Shown: positions 1-8,661, counted from the stretch's first letter. The stretch: 64,000 nt of DNA from Methylobacteriaceae bacterium (GCA_020638195.1 JACKJC010000002.1:558001-622000); one strand, 5' to 3'. Numbers and translations: made by a program. Notes: a model not told the origin generated them from the sequence alone.

Positions 1-549
1 CAGGGGCAGGCGGTGCAATTGAGCGGTGACGAATTGCAGGTCGTCCCAGTCCGGCAGCAGGCGGCGCGGAACGCCCATGGCCTCGACGACGCCGTGATGG
101 CCGGTGCGGCGCAGGCCGTTTTTCGCGTAATTCTGGATCAGTTTGACGTGCGGTTCATCCTCCGTCCCGTGAACGTCCGCGTAGAGACCGAGATATTCGT
201 CGCGCCGGTAGGGCTGCGGATGGGACTTCGCCCAATCGGCGATTTCGTCCGCGTCGACCCAGACCTGCCCGTCCTCGATGACGGACGAGAATTTCCGGAG
301 CGCCTCTTCATTGTTGTACTCGCTGACGCCGGTGTCGAGGCGATAGTCCCAGTCGTGGACGCCGCAGATCAGATTGTCGCCATCGACATGGCCATCGGCC
401 AGCAAGGCGCCGCGGTGCAGGCAGCGGCCGTAGAAGACCGAGACGGCCTCGTCATGCCTGACGACGACGAGATCGACCTCGCCGACCAACGCATAGGCGG
501 GCTTCCTGTCCTCGAGTTCGGCCAGGGATTTGATCGCAAGCTTCTTCAT
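1..549 (-). CDS. Rieske 2Fe-2S domain of a glutamate-synthase-like FMN protein (C-terminal part off window)
   Basis: The gene starts at 549 on the minus strand, behind a GGAG-rich stretch, and runs off the left edge, so only the first 183 codons are visible. Residues 1-100 form a Rieske-type domain with both ligand pairs present: CLH at 43-45 and CGVH at 62-65. After it comes a linker ending in a segment (LLPDWDDLQFVTAQL, about residues 165-180) of the kind that opens the FMN-binding glutamate synthase-related domain. In that family the Rieske cluster is thought to feed electrons to the flavin domain. The substrate is unknown. A plain Rieske ferredoxin is less likely because the reading frame continues well past the cluster domain. 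Confidence 0.75.
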   Translation of the reverse strand, partial: MKKLAIKSLAELEDRKPAYALVGEVDLVVVRHDEAVSVFYGRCLHRGALLADGHVDGDNLICGVHDWDYRLDTGVSEYNNEEALRKFSSVIEDGQVWVDADEIADWAKSHPQPYRRDEYLGLYADVHGTEDEPHVKLIQNYAKNGLRRTGHHGVVEAMGVPRRLLPDWDDLQFVTAQLHRLPL

Positions 550-686
550 CGCCGCCCCCGCTCCAGCCTCCGCCGCGCGGCGGAGGCTTCCCCTGGCCAC
601 AATATACACCGGACGTTGCGCCTGTCGGCGGGCGCCGGACGACGCTTGCTGATAGCCGATCCTTGACCTCGCCTTATTCGCCGGCC

Positions 687-1646
687 ATGGCTGGCGCCAT
701 GTTCTCGATCCGCCTCCCGACCGCCCGGCTTTTGGCGCTTGCCGGCCTTTTCGCGATCCTGACGCCCGTTCTGGCGCAGGCGCAGGCGCTCCCGACCTTC
801 GGGCCGGGCGCCTTCGGGCCGAATTTGCCGCAATCCGCCCCTGCCGAGGCTGCACAGGGCACGCTTTACATGTCGGCGGTGCTCGGGGCCGGAGAGGCCC
901 AGCCCGTCCGGGGCGGGCTGAAGTGGCGCGTTTTCGAGGAACGCGCACAGCCCGACGGCACTCACAAGATCGTCGCCGAATCGGACGCCGCTGCGCCAAG
1001 GTTCGCGCTGCCGACCGGCGCCTATATCGTCCACGCGGCGTTCGGCCTCGCCGGCGCTGCCAAGCGTGTCAATGTGGATGCGCGCTCGACGACGGAGCGC
1101 ATCGTCCTTAACGCGGGCGCCCTGAAGATCGCGACCATGCTCGGCGATCAGGCCATCGCGCCCCAGAAGATCTCGATAGCGATCTATGTTCCGGCGCCCG
1201 GAAATTCCGAGGCGAAGCTGGTCGTGGACAAGGGCAAGCCGGGCGAGCTCATCTGCCTGCCGGAGGGGCAATACCACATCGTCTCGACCCTCTACGACGT
1301 CGGCAATTCGACGACTTCGGGCGCGGCGTCGGCCACCAACTCGATCGTCACCACGGACCTGCGCGTGCAGGCCGGCAAGGAGACCGAGGCGACGCTCAAG
1401 CATCGCGCGGCGACGATGACGCTCAAGCTCGTCAACCAGCCAGGCGGCGAGGCGCTCGCCAATACTTCATTCTCGGTGCTGACGCCCGGCGGCGACGTGA
1501 TCCGCGAGTTGATCGGCGCATTTCCGGCGCTGGTCCTGGCCGAGGGCGAATATGTCGCCATCGCCCGGCACGAGGGAAAGACCTACCAGGCGCAATTCAA
1601 GGTGCAATCGACACTCGACCGCGACGTGGAAGTCATAGCAAAGTAG
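687..1646 (+). CDS. Secreted protein with repeated beta-rich modules, function unknown
   Basis: The protein has an Arg-containing n-region, a hydrophobic core (LLALAGLFAILTPVLA) and an AQA cleavage site, so it is very probably exported. The mature part holds three or four similar beta-rich blocks. Each has the pattern 'P.G.Y.V.A..G.A...R.V.V' (for example LPTGAYIVHAAFGLAGAAKR and LAEGEYVAIARHEGKTYQ), which resembles carboxypeptidase-regulatory-like or Ig-like modules of periplasmic proteins. No catalytic motif was found. Three in-frame starts exist (TTG 663, ATG 687, ATG 699); 687 or 699 gives a normal signal peptide. It is divergent from the Rieske gene and followed 50 bases later by the AsnC-type gene. 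Confidence 0.6.
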   Translation: MAGAMFSIRLPTARLLALAGLFAILTPVLAQAQALPTFGPGAFGPNLPQSAPAEAAQGTLYMSAVLGAGEAQPVRGGLKWRVFEERAQPDGTHKIVAESDAAAPRFALPTGAYIVHAAFGLAGAAKRVNVDARSTTERIVLNAGALKIATMLGDQAIAPQKISIAIYVPAPGNSEAKLVVDKGKPGELICLPEGQYHIVSTLYDVGNSTTSGAASATNSIVTTDLRVQAGKETEATLKHRAATMTLKLVNQPGGEALANTSFSVLTPGGDVIRELIGAFPALVLAEGEYVAIARHEGKTYQAQFKVQSTLDRDVEVIAK

Positions 1647-1697
1647 GCTCGGCAAATCAGGATCGGCAAGATTGGCCGAACGGGCCGGGGTGAGGGA

Positions 1698-1934
1698 ATG
1701 CAGACATTTTTCGTCGAAATCAAATGCGCGCTCGGGCGCACCTACGAAGTCGCGAGCGCGCTTGCCGAGGCCGAGATCGCCTCGGAGATTTACTCCATCG
1801 CCGGCAACTTCGACATTCTCGCCAAGTTCTATCTCGATCGTGAGGAGGACATCGGGCATTTCGTCGGCCAGAAAGTGCAGACGATCCCCGGCATCGTCGA
1901 CACGCGTACGATCATCACCTTCAAGGCGTTCTGA
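1698..1934 (+). CDS. Stand-alone Lrp/AsnC ligand-binding (RAM) domain protein
   Basis: This 78-residue protein consists only of the effector-binding domain seen at the C-terminus of Lrp/AsnC regulators. It has the beta-alpha-beta-beta-alpha-beta fold signature, with the loop SIAGNFDILAKF and the terminal strand ending GIVDTRTIITF. There is no helix-turn-helix, so it cannot bind DNA by itself. Such stand-alone domains oligomerise and bind amino acids or partner regulators. A good GTGAGGGA ribosome site precedes the ATG. Its stop overlaps the region just before the next gene start at 1936, so the two are probably translated together. Confidence 0.8.
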   Translation: MQTFFVEIKCALGRTYEVASALAEAEIASEIYSIAGNFDILAKFYLDREEDIGHFVGQKVQTIPGIVDTRTIITFKAF

Positions 1935-1935
1935 G

Positions 1936-2856
1936 ATGCGCGCCGACACTTTCCGGCTGAAAGCGGACGACGGCGCAGAACTCCACATCTATAGCTGGCT
2001 GCCGGACGAAGCGCCGCGCGCGATCTTCCAGATCGCGCATGGCCTGGCCGAACATGGCGCCCGGTACGCGCGTCTCGCGCAAGCGCTGACCGCGCGAGGC
2101 TTTGGCGTGTACGCCAACGATCATCGCGGCCATGGCCAGACGGCAGGCGTGGGCGACCTCGGCCTGTTCGCCGAGCGCGACGGCTGGCGCAAGTGCATCA
2201 GCGATCTCTGGACGCTGAACCGCCGCATCGCTGGCGATCATCCGGAGGCGCCCGTCATTCTGTTCGGCCATTCCATGGGCTCGTTCATGGCGCAGGATTT
2301 CGTCGCCGACCACAGCGATGCGATTGCCGCGCTCGTGCTTTCTGGCTCCAACGGCCCGCCGCCCGCGATCGCGGGCATCGGCCGAATGATCGCGCGAATC
2401 GAGCGGCTGCGGCTCGGAGCGCGGGGCAGGAGCGCGCTCTTGCAGGCGATGATGTTCGGCGAATTCAACAAGCGCTTCAAACCGGCGCGCACCGAATTCG
2501 ACTGGCTGTCGCGCGATCCTGCCGAAGTCGACGCCTATGTCGCCGACCCCTTGTGCGGCTTCGAATTCACCGTTCAGCTCGCGGTCGATTTGCTCGACGC
2601 GCTCGGTCCCCTGCTGAAGCCAGAGCGGCTTGCTCGCATCCGCAAGGATTTGCCGGTCTACATCTTCAGCGGTTCGGACGATCCGGTCGGCGCCAATCTG
2701 CAGGCCCTGGCGGACGCCTACCGCGCCGCAGGACTTACGCATGTCGACATGCGCCTCTATCCAGGCGCGCGGCACGAGACGCTCAACGAGACCAACCGCG
2801 ACGAGGTCGTCTCCGATCTTGTACGATGGTCGGAGACGGCAATCGCCGGCTCTTGA
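1936..2856 (+). CDS. Alpha/beta hydrolase, monoglyceride lipase / lysophospholipase-like
   Basis: The 306-residue protein is a serine hydrolase of the monoacylglycerol lipase / lysophospholipase L2 type. The oxyanion segment HGLAEH lies at 35-40, the family-typical NDHRGHG at 61-67, and the nucleophile elbow GHSMG at 111-115 with Ser113. The acidic residue is in GSDDP (about 248) and the catalytic His is His280 (GARHE). No signal peptide is present, so it should be cytosolic. It starts one base after the stop of the AsnC-type gene, which supports an operon. The exact substrate (a monoglyceride or a lysophospholipid) is inferred from the family only. Confidence 0.85.
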   Translation: MRADTFRLKADDGAELHIYSWLPDEAPRAIFQIAHGLAEHGARYARLAQALTARGFGVYANDHRGHGQTAGVGDLGLFAERDGWRKCISDLWTLNRRIAGDHPEAPVILFGHSMGSFMAQDFVADHSDAIAALVLSGSNGPPPAIAGIGRMIARIERLRLGARGRSALLQAMMFGEFNKRFKPARTEFDWLSRDPAEVDAYVADPLCGFEFTVQLAVDLLDALGPLLKPERLARIRKDLPVYIFSGSDDPVGANLQALADAYRAAGLTHVDMRLYPGARHETLNETNRDEVVSDLVRWSETAIAGS

Positions 2857-2901
2857 TTCAGGGCAAAGACGTCGCCCGCCCAACCGATGGACCATGGCCA
2901 C

Positions 2902-3264
2902 ATGAAAACGGCTTCGCGCGCACTTGTTATTGCAGCGTTTCTGGGCGTCGCATCTTCGGCATCGGCCGCCGACATCGAGAACGGCCTGAAGCTCTCGAAG
3001 CAATGGTGCGCGGCCTGTCACGTGGTCTCATCCGACCAGAAATCCGCGAGCGTCGATGTGCCGACGTTCGGCGATATCGCTCATCGCAAGACGGAGAAGA
3101 AGCCGCTCGCCGCGTTTCTGGCTGAACCGCACGGCAAGATGCCGAACATGTCGCTCTCGCGTAGCGAGATCGACGATATCGTCGTCTACATTCGTTCTCT
3201 CGGTCCTGCCGGTAACGAGCCGGCCGCGCCGCGCAAGCCGCCGGACCTTCCCAAGAACGGCTGA
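2902..3264 (+). CDS. Periplasmic c-type cytochrome (mono-haem)
   Basis: The start at 2902 gives a clean signal peptide (MKTASRALVIAAFLGVASSA) with cleavage after ASA; an ATG at 2887 would add five residues. The mature protein has one haem-binding motif, CAACH at residues 36-40. A likely axial Met lies in KMPNMSLS, followed by the C-terminal helix (IDDIVVYIRSL) typical of class I cytochromes c. The Pro-rich tail ends in PKNG. It is an electron carrier in the periplasm. The second cytochrome gene begins 13 bases downstream, so the two are probably co-transcribed. The redox partner is unknown. Confidence 0.85.
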   Translation: MKTASRALVIAAFLGVASSASAADIENGLKLSKQWCAACHVVSSDQKSASVDVPTFGDIAHRKTEKKPLAAFLAEPHGKMPNMSLSRSEIDDIVVYIRSLGPAGNEPAAPRKPPDLPKNG

Positions 3265-3277
3265 ACAGGAGCCCGCC

Positions 3278-3655
3278 ATGAAGCTGATCGTTGCGTTCGC
3301 AAGTCTCGCCACAGTCGCCTTGGCGTCGAGCGCGCAGGCAGCCGGCGCGGGCAACGCCGCCGCGGGCAAGGACATATTTTCGCGGACCTGCCAGAATTGT
3401 CACTCGACGGAAATCGGCGTGAACAAGGTCGGGCCCACGCTCTGGAATATTGTCGGGCGGAAGGTCGCGAGTATTCCCGATTACAATTATTCGCCGGCGA
3501 TGAAGGCGGAGACCGGGACCTGGACGGCGCAGATGCTCGACTCGTATCTTGCCGATCCACGTGGCGACAAGCATGGCGTCAAGATGTTCTTCAAAGGTCT
3601 GCCGGGAGCGCAGGACCGCGCCAACGTGATTGCCTACCTCAACACGTTGAAATAG
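3278..3655 (+). CDS. Soluble cytochrome c2-like protein
   Basis: This 125-residue secreted cytochrome is preceded by AGGAGC, seven bases before the ATG. The signal peptide ends at SSAQA. The haem motif CQNCH is at 38-42, followed by the class I signature KVGPTLWNIVGRK and, in the middle, YSPAMKA. Met ligand candidates are in the VKMFFKGL segment. The C-terminal helix ANVIAYLNTLK is typical of mitochondrial/bacterial cytochrome c2. It probably shuttles electrons between a bc1 complex or dehydrogenase and a terminal oxidase. The neighbouring cytochrome differs enough in sequence that this is not a recent duplication. Confidence 0.88.
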   Translation: MKLIVAFASLATVALASSAQAAGAGNAAAGKDIFSRTCQNCHSTEIGVNKVGPTLWNIVGRKVASIPDYNYSPAMKAETGTWTAQMLDSYLADPRGDKHGVKMFFKGLPGAQDRANVIAYLNTLK

Positions 3656-3708
3656 GCCGTTCCCCAGCTATTGTGGCGGGCGACCCGCCAAGCTGGAGAC
3701 GGCCCCCC

Positions 3709-4320
3709 TTGATTTTCTATACGCCCGAAAAGCGCGATCGCGCGATCCTTCGTCACGACCCATTCAAGGCGATCATCGCCCCCCGTCCGATCGGTTGGGT
3801 GACGACGATGAGCAAGGCCGGCGCGATCAACCTCGCGCCGTACTCGTTCTTTAACGCCTTTGCCGACCGGCCGCCGATCCTCGCCTTCTCTTCCGTCGGC
3901 GTGAAGGATTCGCTGAGCTTCGTGCAGGAGACCGGTGAATTCGTATGGAACATGCCGACCTGGGACCTGCGCCACGCGATGAACGAGACGTCGGCGACCC
4001 TGCCGCGTGGCGAAAACGAGTTCGTGCATGCGGGCCTCGAAATGGCGCCCTGCAAGCTTGTCAAGCCGCCGCGTGTCGCCAAGAGCCCCGTCGCGATGGA
4101 GTGCAAGGTGACCTCGATCCAGGAACTGAAGGATATCGAGGGCAAGGGGATCGACTACTGGCTGGTGCTGGGCCAGGTTGTCGGCGTGCACATCGATCCC
4201 GCCTATATCGACGACAACGGCGAATTGCGGCTGACCGAGATCAAGCCGATCGCGCGCTGTGGCGGCCTCGGCGACTATGCGGTCGTCGAAGATCTCTTCC
4301 AGATGGAACGGCCGAATTAA
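3709..4320 (+). CDS. Flavin reductase-like domain protein (FMN-binding split barrel)
   Basis: The 203-residue protein belongs to the flavin reductase / flavoredoxin-like family. Visible markers are the N-terminal RPIGWVTTMSKAG, then NLAPYSFFNAFADRPPILAF, which builds the FMN pocket. The ending ARCGGLGDYAVVEDLFQM is typical of the subgroup sometimes annotated as nitrilotriacetate monooxygenase component B. The best start is TTG at 3709, ten bases after GGAGA; there is no in-frame ATG nearby. It probably reduces or binds FMN with NAD(P)H. The gene follows the cytochromes in the same direction and converges on lldD. Confidence 0.8.
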   Translation: MIFYTPEKRDRAILRHDPFKAIIAPRPIGWVTTMSKAGAINLAPYSFFNAFADRPPILAFSSVGVKDSLSFVQETGEFVWNMPTWDLRHAMNETSATLPRGENEFVHAGLEMAPCKLVKPPRVAKSPVAMECKVTSIQELKDIEGKGIDYWLVLGQVVGVHIDPAYIDDNGELRLTEIKPIARCGGLGDYAVVEDLFQMERPN

Positions 4321-4324
4321 CGTC

Positions 4325-5512
4325 TCAAGCAAAAGGTGGGGCCGTGTCGATCGCGTCGCGCCCGATCTCGTCGATGCGATTGACGCCGGACAGGGCCATC
4401 GCGATCCTCAATTCCTGACGCATGATGGCGAGCATGTCGCTGACGGCCTTCTCTCCGCCGGCGGCCAGCGCCCAGACCCAGGGACGGCCGATCATCACGC
4501 CGCGTGCGCCGAGCGCGACCGCCTTGAAGACATCGACGCCGCTGCGCACGCCGCCGTCCATGTAGACTTCGGCATGGCCGCCGACTGCGGCGACGACGCC
4601 GGGCAGTTTGGAGATCGATGAGGCGACGCCATCAAGCTGGCGACCTCCGTGATTGGAGACGATCACGCCATCCGCCCCGGCCGCGACCGCCGCGCGCGCA
4701 TCATCGGGCTCAAGCACGCCCTTGATCAACAGGCGGTCTTTCCAGACGCTGCGTAGCCATTCGATGTCCTTCCAGGTGACGGATGTATCGAACTGGCTCG
4801 CGACCCAGGCGGTGAAAGCCTCGAGCCGCGTTGGGTCGGGTACACGATCGGAAAGATTGCCGAAGCCGTGCGGCTTGCCTTGCAACGCAACGTCGAGCAG
4901 CCAATGCGGATGTCGCACGATTTCCCACGACTTGACCGTTTTCGCGCGCAAGGATTGTGAGAGCGCGCCGTTGCGAAGATCGCGATGACGCAGGCCGGTG
5001 ACGGCCAGATCGACGGTGAAAGCGAGCGTCGTGCAGCCGGCCGCCTCTGCGCGAGCGAGCAGGTCTTTCACGACTTCGCGGTCGCGCATCATGTAAAGCT
5101 GGAACCAGAACGGCTTCGATGCGGCGTTCTTGACTTCGGCGAGATCGCAGACAGCGACGGTCGAGAGCGTGAAAGGCACGCCGGTCGCATTGGCGGCGCG
5201 CACCGCCTGCGTCTCGCCGCGCCGCGCCATCATGCCGGCCATGCCGACGGGCGCGAGGATGACGGGCATGGCGGCTTGTTCGCCGGACAAGACCGTCGAC
5301 GTGTCGATGGTCGAGACGTCGCGCATCACGCGCTGGCGCAGCACGATGTCCCTGAAGCCTGCGGCATTTGCGGCGAGAGTGACCTCGGCGTTCGCGCCCC
5401 CGTCGATATAATCGAACAGGAAGCGGGGCAGGCGCTGCTCGGCAAGGCGTCGATAATCTGCCGGTGCGACCGGGATGACATTGTAGGTCCGACCCAAGCG
5501 CTCCTCCCGCAT
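4325..5512 (-). CDS. lldD: FMN-dependent L-lactate dehydrogenase / alpha-hydroxy-acid oxidase
   Basis: This 395-residue protein oxidises L-lactate (or a related 2-hydroxy acid) to the keto acid, passing electrons to the quinone pool. Markers in order: the N-terminal FLFDYIDGGANAE, APVGMAGMMARRGE and LSTVAVCDLAEV, then the substrate-binding PFWFQLYM. The FMN/catalytic stretch LLIKGVLEPDDA and the active-site SNHGGRQLDG with its catalytic His follow. The phosphate loop is DGGVRSGVDVFKAVALGARG. Length fits LldD. The start at 5512 avoids a 12-codon extension that lacks conservation. No lldR or lldP is next to it. Specificity for lactate over mandelate or glycolate is inferred. Confidence 0.87.
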   Translation of the reverse strand: MREERLGRTYNVIPVAPADYRRLAEQRLPRFLFDYIDGGANAEVTLAANAAGFRDIVLRQRVMRDVSTIDTSTVLSGEQAAMPVILAPVGMAGMMARRGETQAVRAANATGVPFTLSTVAVCDLAEVKNAASKPFWFQLYMMRDREVVKDLLARAEAAGCTTLAFTVDLAVTGLRHRDLRNGALSQSLRAKTVKSWEIVRHPHWLLDVALQGKPHGFGNLSDRVPDPTRLEAFTAWVASQFDTSVTWKDIEWLRSVWKDRLLIKGVLEPDDARAAVAAGADGVIVSNHGGRQLDGVASSISKLPGVVAAVGGHAEVYMDGGVRSGVDVFKAVALGARGVMIGRPWVWALAAGGEKAVSDMLAIMRQELRIAMALSGVNRIDEIGRDAIDTAPPFA

Positions 5513-5593
5513 GCGAGCGCACACGGCGCCGCGCCAATAACGGCGCATGGATAGCGTCGCGTCAACTGACGTCGCGAGAGCTGTTCGTTGATC

Positions 5594-5713
5594 CTACTCG
5601 CCGGCGATCCCGCCGCCGAAGATGCTGACAAAGGCCAGCATCAGGCCCACAGCGCAGAAGAGGCCGATGAGGCCTATGAGAACAATCCGTTCCTGATTGT
5701 GATCCGTCGACAT
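5594..5713 (-). CDS. Possible 39-residue single-pass membrane peptide
   Basis: A short reading frame begins at ATG 5713 behind GAAGG (12 to 8 bases upstream) and ends at TAG 5594. The product has a short polar N-terminus (MSTDHNQER). One strongly hydrophobic helix follows (IVLIGLIGLFCAVGLMLAFV), then a Gly-rich tail (FGGGIAGE). A helix this clean inside a short frame is unlikely to be random, and small membrane proteins of this kind often accompany oxidases or transporters. I do not recognise the family. It lies between lldD and the CoA-ester lyase gene in the same direction. Confidence 0.4.
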   Translation of the reverse strand: MSTDHNQERIVLIGLIGLFCAVGLMLAFVSIFGGGIAGE

Positions 5714-5805
5714 TCTTACGCCTTCGACGCGCAACCAGCCGCGCGCATTTTGCGGTCTGCTAGCACGCAGTGCAGGCGGAAAAATGTCCGAACGGTCGCG
5801 GCGGG

Positions 5806-6681
5806 TTACAAAGCTGTCCCAAGTCGCGCGAGCAGCTTTTTGGCGCGCTCAAGATGCGGCTTGTCGAGCATCTCGCCGTCGAGACCGATCACGCCTGCCA
5901 TCGGATTGTCGGCGAAGGCCTGCACGATCTTTCTCGCCCGCTCGATCTCGGTCGCCGGGGGCGTGAAAATCTCGTTGATGATCGGCACCTGCGCGGGGTG
6001 GATCGCCATCTTCCCGGTAAAACCGTCGCGGCGCGCCTCGATGCATTCGCGGCGGAAACCCGCCTCGTCCCGGAAATTGGGATAGACGGTGTCGATCGGC
6101 TGCACGCCGGCGGAAACGGCCGCGAGCAGCGTCATGTTGCGGGCGAGCACATAGACCGGCGCATGCATGCCGTCCGGCAGTCGGTTGGTTTCTGCGCCGA
6201 GATCAGCCGATAAATCCTCGGCGCCCCAAGTGAGCGCGGCAAGGCGGCGACTAGAGCCCCGATATGACGACAGGCCGAAGATCGCGCTCGCCGTCTCCGT
6301 CGCAACGCAGCAGATCTGCGTCGCGCCGTCAGGAATCTCGTTCTCGGCCTCTCGCACCGCCAGCTTGGCGGCCAGATGCTGTACATCGGCGCCGCCCTGC
6401 GATTTCGGCAGAAGAATGCCATCCGGTCGGCCGGGCGCGATGGCGTCGAGATCGGCGTCGGTGAGGCCGGTGTCGAGCGCGTTCACGCGCACATAGAGCA
6501 GGGGGCGTTTGTCGAGTTTCCGCGCGCTCGTCAGGAATTCGCGCGCCATTTTTCGCGCGGCTTCCTTGTTGGCGGCGGCGACGGAATCCTCGAGGTCGAT
6601 GAACAGGCAATCGGCGCCGGCGTCGAGACCCTTGGCGAGCTTCTTTTCGGAATCACCGGGGACGAAGAGTTGCGAGCGCAT
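5806..6681 (-). CDS. CoA-ester lyase (HpcH/HpaI/CitE family; malyl/citramalyl-CoA lyase-like)
   Basis: The 291-residue protein is a CitE-like C-C lyase. It opens with RSQLFVPGDSEKKLAKG, and then shows DCLFIDLEDSV, with the acidic metal ligand. YVRVNALDTG supplies the CoA/substrate Arg, ILLPKSQG follows, and ATETASAIFGL carries the Mg-binding Glu. The late segment KMAIHPAQVPIINEIF is family-typical. Such enzymes cleave malyl-CoA, methylmalyl-CoA or citramalyl-CoA to acetyl- or propionyl-CoA plus glyoxylate or pyruvate. Its start overlaps the stop of the MaoC gene by one base (TGATG), so the pair is translationally coupled and probably acts on the same intermediate. Confidence 0.85.
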   Translation of the reverse strand: MRSQLFVPGDSEKKLAKGLDAGADCLFIDLEDSVAAANKEAARKMAREFLTSARKLDKRPLLYVRVNALDTGLTDADLDAIAPGRPDGILLPKSQGGADVQHLAAKLAVREAENEIPDGATQICCVATETASAIFGLSSYRGSSRRLAALTWGAEDLSADLGAETNRLPDGMHAPVYVLARNMTLLAAVSAGVQPIDTVYPNFRDEAGFRRECIEARRDGFTGKMAIHPAQVPIINEIFTPPATEIERARKIVQAFADNPMAGVIGLDGEMLDKPHLERAKKLLARLGTAL

Positions 6682-7178
6682 CAGACTTCCACCGTGTCGG
6701 AGGGGCGTTTCAGCATGAAGCCCTGGCGCTTGCATTCGGCGACCAGCGTGCCGTCCTGCTTGTAGGCGCGGTGGAGGAAGTCGACGATGCCGGCATCGTT
6801 GCGCGACTTCGACTCGCGGGCGCCCACGATCTCGGTCTCGACACGGATCGTGTCGCCCTCGAACACGGGCGCGGGGAATTTCACATCGGTCATGCCGAGA
6901 TTGCCGATGGTCGTGCCCACCGTCGTATCGTTGACGGAAATGCCGATCATCAGGCCAAGCGTGAACAGAGAGTTCATCAGCGGCCGGCCCCATTGCGTTT
7001 CGGTCTCGCAGAAATGCGCGTCGATATGCAGGGGCTGCGGGTTGAGCGTCATGTTGGAGAACAGCATGTTGTCCATCTGCGTGACGGTGCGGGTGAGCCC
7101 GTGCCGGAACACGCGGCCGACCTTGAATTCCTCGAAATAGAGGCCGCCGCGCGGATGGCGGGAGGCGAATTGGGACAT
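6681..7178 (-). CDS. MaoC-family (R)-specific hydratase, likely mesaconyl-CoA/methylmalyl-CoA type
   Basis: This 165-residue single hotdog-domain protein carries FEEFKVGRVFRHGLTRTVT near the N-terminus. The MaoC segment NPQPLHIDAHFCETETQWG matches the active-site Asp/His pair (here around NPQPLHID). DVKFPAPVFEGDTIRVETE completes the hotdog. The start at 7178 is chosen because AGGAAA lies correctly upstream. Together with the overlapping lyase gene it suggests hydration of an enoyl-CoA followed by lyase cleavage, as in glyoxylate-linked acetyl/propionyl-CoA routes. The exact substrate is inference. Confidence 0.83.
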   Translation of the reverse strand: MSQFASRHPRGGLYFEEFKVGRVFRHGLTRTVTQMDNMLFSNMTLNPQPLHIDAHFCETETQWGRPLMNSLFTLGLMIGISVNDTTVGTTIGNLGMTDVKFPAPVFEGDTIRVETEIVGARESKSRNDAGIVDFLHRAYKQDGTLVAECKRQGFMLKRPSDTVEV

Positions 7179-7345
7179 GGCTGTTTCCTCGCGTCGTTTT
7201 CCTATCGTCGCTCTGGATACCCGCTTTCGCAGGGAAGACAAATCGCGAACGGGGGCCGTGCCGGCCGGCTTAAACCTCCGTTTACCATAACAGACGATGA
7301 TCGAAAGCGGCCGGACCTCCTGTCCGGTCAAGAGCTTCAGTCCCG

Positions 7346-8605
7346 ATGATCGTACGCAAGTTCATGCAATGGGCGGCCACGGCCGCGTCGGCCGAGCGGG
7401 CCGAAGGCGCTGGTTCGCTCGCGCGCGCCTATCTGTACGCGGATTTCGCTCCGCAAGACCGGCGCGAGGCAGAAGTGGCGTTGACCGCGCTGCTCGACGA
7501 TCCCGCGCCGAGCGTACGGAAGGCGCTGTCGGAGGCCTTCGCCAGCGCCGCGGAAGCGCCGATCGCGATCGTGGTTGCGCTGGCCAACGACCAGTCGGAC
7601 GTTGCCGCGCCCGTGCTTTCACGTTCGCCCTTGCTCGGCGACGGCGAGCTCATCGATTGCGCGGCGATCGGCGACGCCTTCGCACAGGCCGCGATTGCGT
7701 TGCGGCCCAACATTTCGGGATCCCTCGCCGCCGCCGTGGCCGAGGTCGCGGCGCGCGAGCCGCTGATTGCGCTCGCCGTCAACCCGGGCGCGGAAATCCC
7801 CGAATTCTCCATGCGCCGCATGGTCGAGCGTTTCGGCGCCGACGGCGAACTGCGCGAGGCGCTTCTGTCTCGGCCCGGTCTGCCGCCCTCGGTGCGCAGC
7901 GATCTGGTGGCGGCGACGGCAAGCGCGCTGTCGCAATTCGTCGTCGGTTGCTCTTGGCTGTCCTCGGAACGCGCCGACCGGGTCGTGCGCGAGGCGACCG
8001 ACAAGGCGCATGTGATGATCGCTGCTGATGCGGAGCGATCACGCGACTGGCGGGCGGCGCGGGCGCTAGCGAAACATCTGCGCGGCTGCGGGCGGCTGAC
8101 TCCGAGCCTCGTTTTGCGCGCGCTGCTGTCGGGCAATTCCTGTCTGTTCGACGCCGCGCTAGTGGAATTGTCCGGTCTGCCGGAACGCAAGGTGCTGCCG
8201 CTGGCGCGCGACTGGCGCGGCGCAGGCTTCGCCGCGCTGTACAAGGCCGCTGGCCTTCCAGAAAAGCTGCTCCCCGCGTTCCGCGCCGCTCTGTCCGCGA
8301 TCGGGGAGTTCGGCGCGGCGGCGCACGATTCGGGCGCACGGCTGTCGCGAGCGATGATCGAGCGCGTGCTCACCGCCTGCGAAGGCGCGGACCCTGTCGA
8401 ACTCGGCTCGCTGCTCGCGTTGCTGCGCCGCTTCGACGCTGAAGCGGCGCGTGAAGAGGCGCGCGAGGCCGCCCAGCATCTTTTCGCGCCGGCGCTCGAG
8501 GCGCCCGACGTGGTCGTGCCGCTCGGCGCGCCCGACGGCGATCATGCGCCGCGCGTCATCGCCATCGATCTCGACGCGATCGAGGCGGAACTGGCGGCGG
8601 CCTGA
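7346..8605 (+). CDS. DUF2336 domain protein
   Basis: The 419-residue, Ala/Leu-rich, all-helical protein has HEAT-like repeats in its first half (EVALTALLDDPAPSVRKALS, APIAIVVALANDQSDVAAPV). These are the hallmark of DUF2336 proteins, which are confined almost entirely to Alphaproteobacteria. There is no signal peptide or transmembrane segment. In some family members the domain is linked to signalling partners, but no catalytic residues are known. It stands alone between divergent neighbours: the MaoC gene on its left, on the other strand, and the DMT exporter 56 bases to its right. Confidence 0.75.
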   Translation: MIVRKFMQWAATAASAERAEGAGSLARAYLYADFAPQDRREAEVALTALLDDPAPSVRKALSEAFASAAEAPIAIVVALANDQSDVAAPVLSRSPLLGDGELIDCAAIGDAFAQAAIALRPNISGSLAAAVAEVAAREPLIALAVNPGAEIPEFSMRRMVERFGADGELREALLSRPGLPPSVRSDLVAATASALSQFVVGCSWLSSERADRVVREATDKAHVMIAADAERSRDWRAARALAKHLRGCGRLTPSLVLRALLSGNSCLFDAALVELSGLPERKVLPLARDWRGAGFAALYKAAGLPEKLLPAFRAALSAIGEFGAAAHDSGARLSRAMIERVLTACEGADPVELGSLLALLRRFDAEAAREEAREAAQHLFAPALEAPDVVVPLGAPDGDHAPRVIAIDLDAIEAELAAA

Positions 8606-8661
8606 CCGTTCGCAGGCTATTCACGAATCCGTCATGATGGCGCCGGGAGGCTCCGGGGCGC

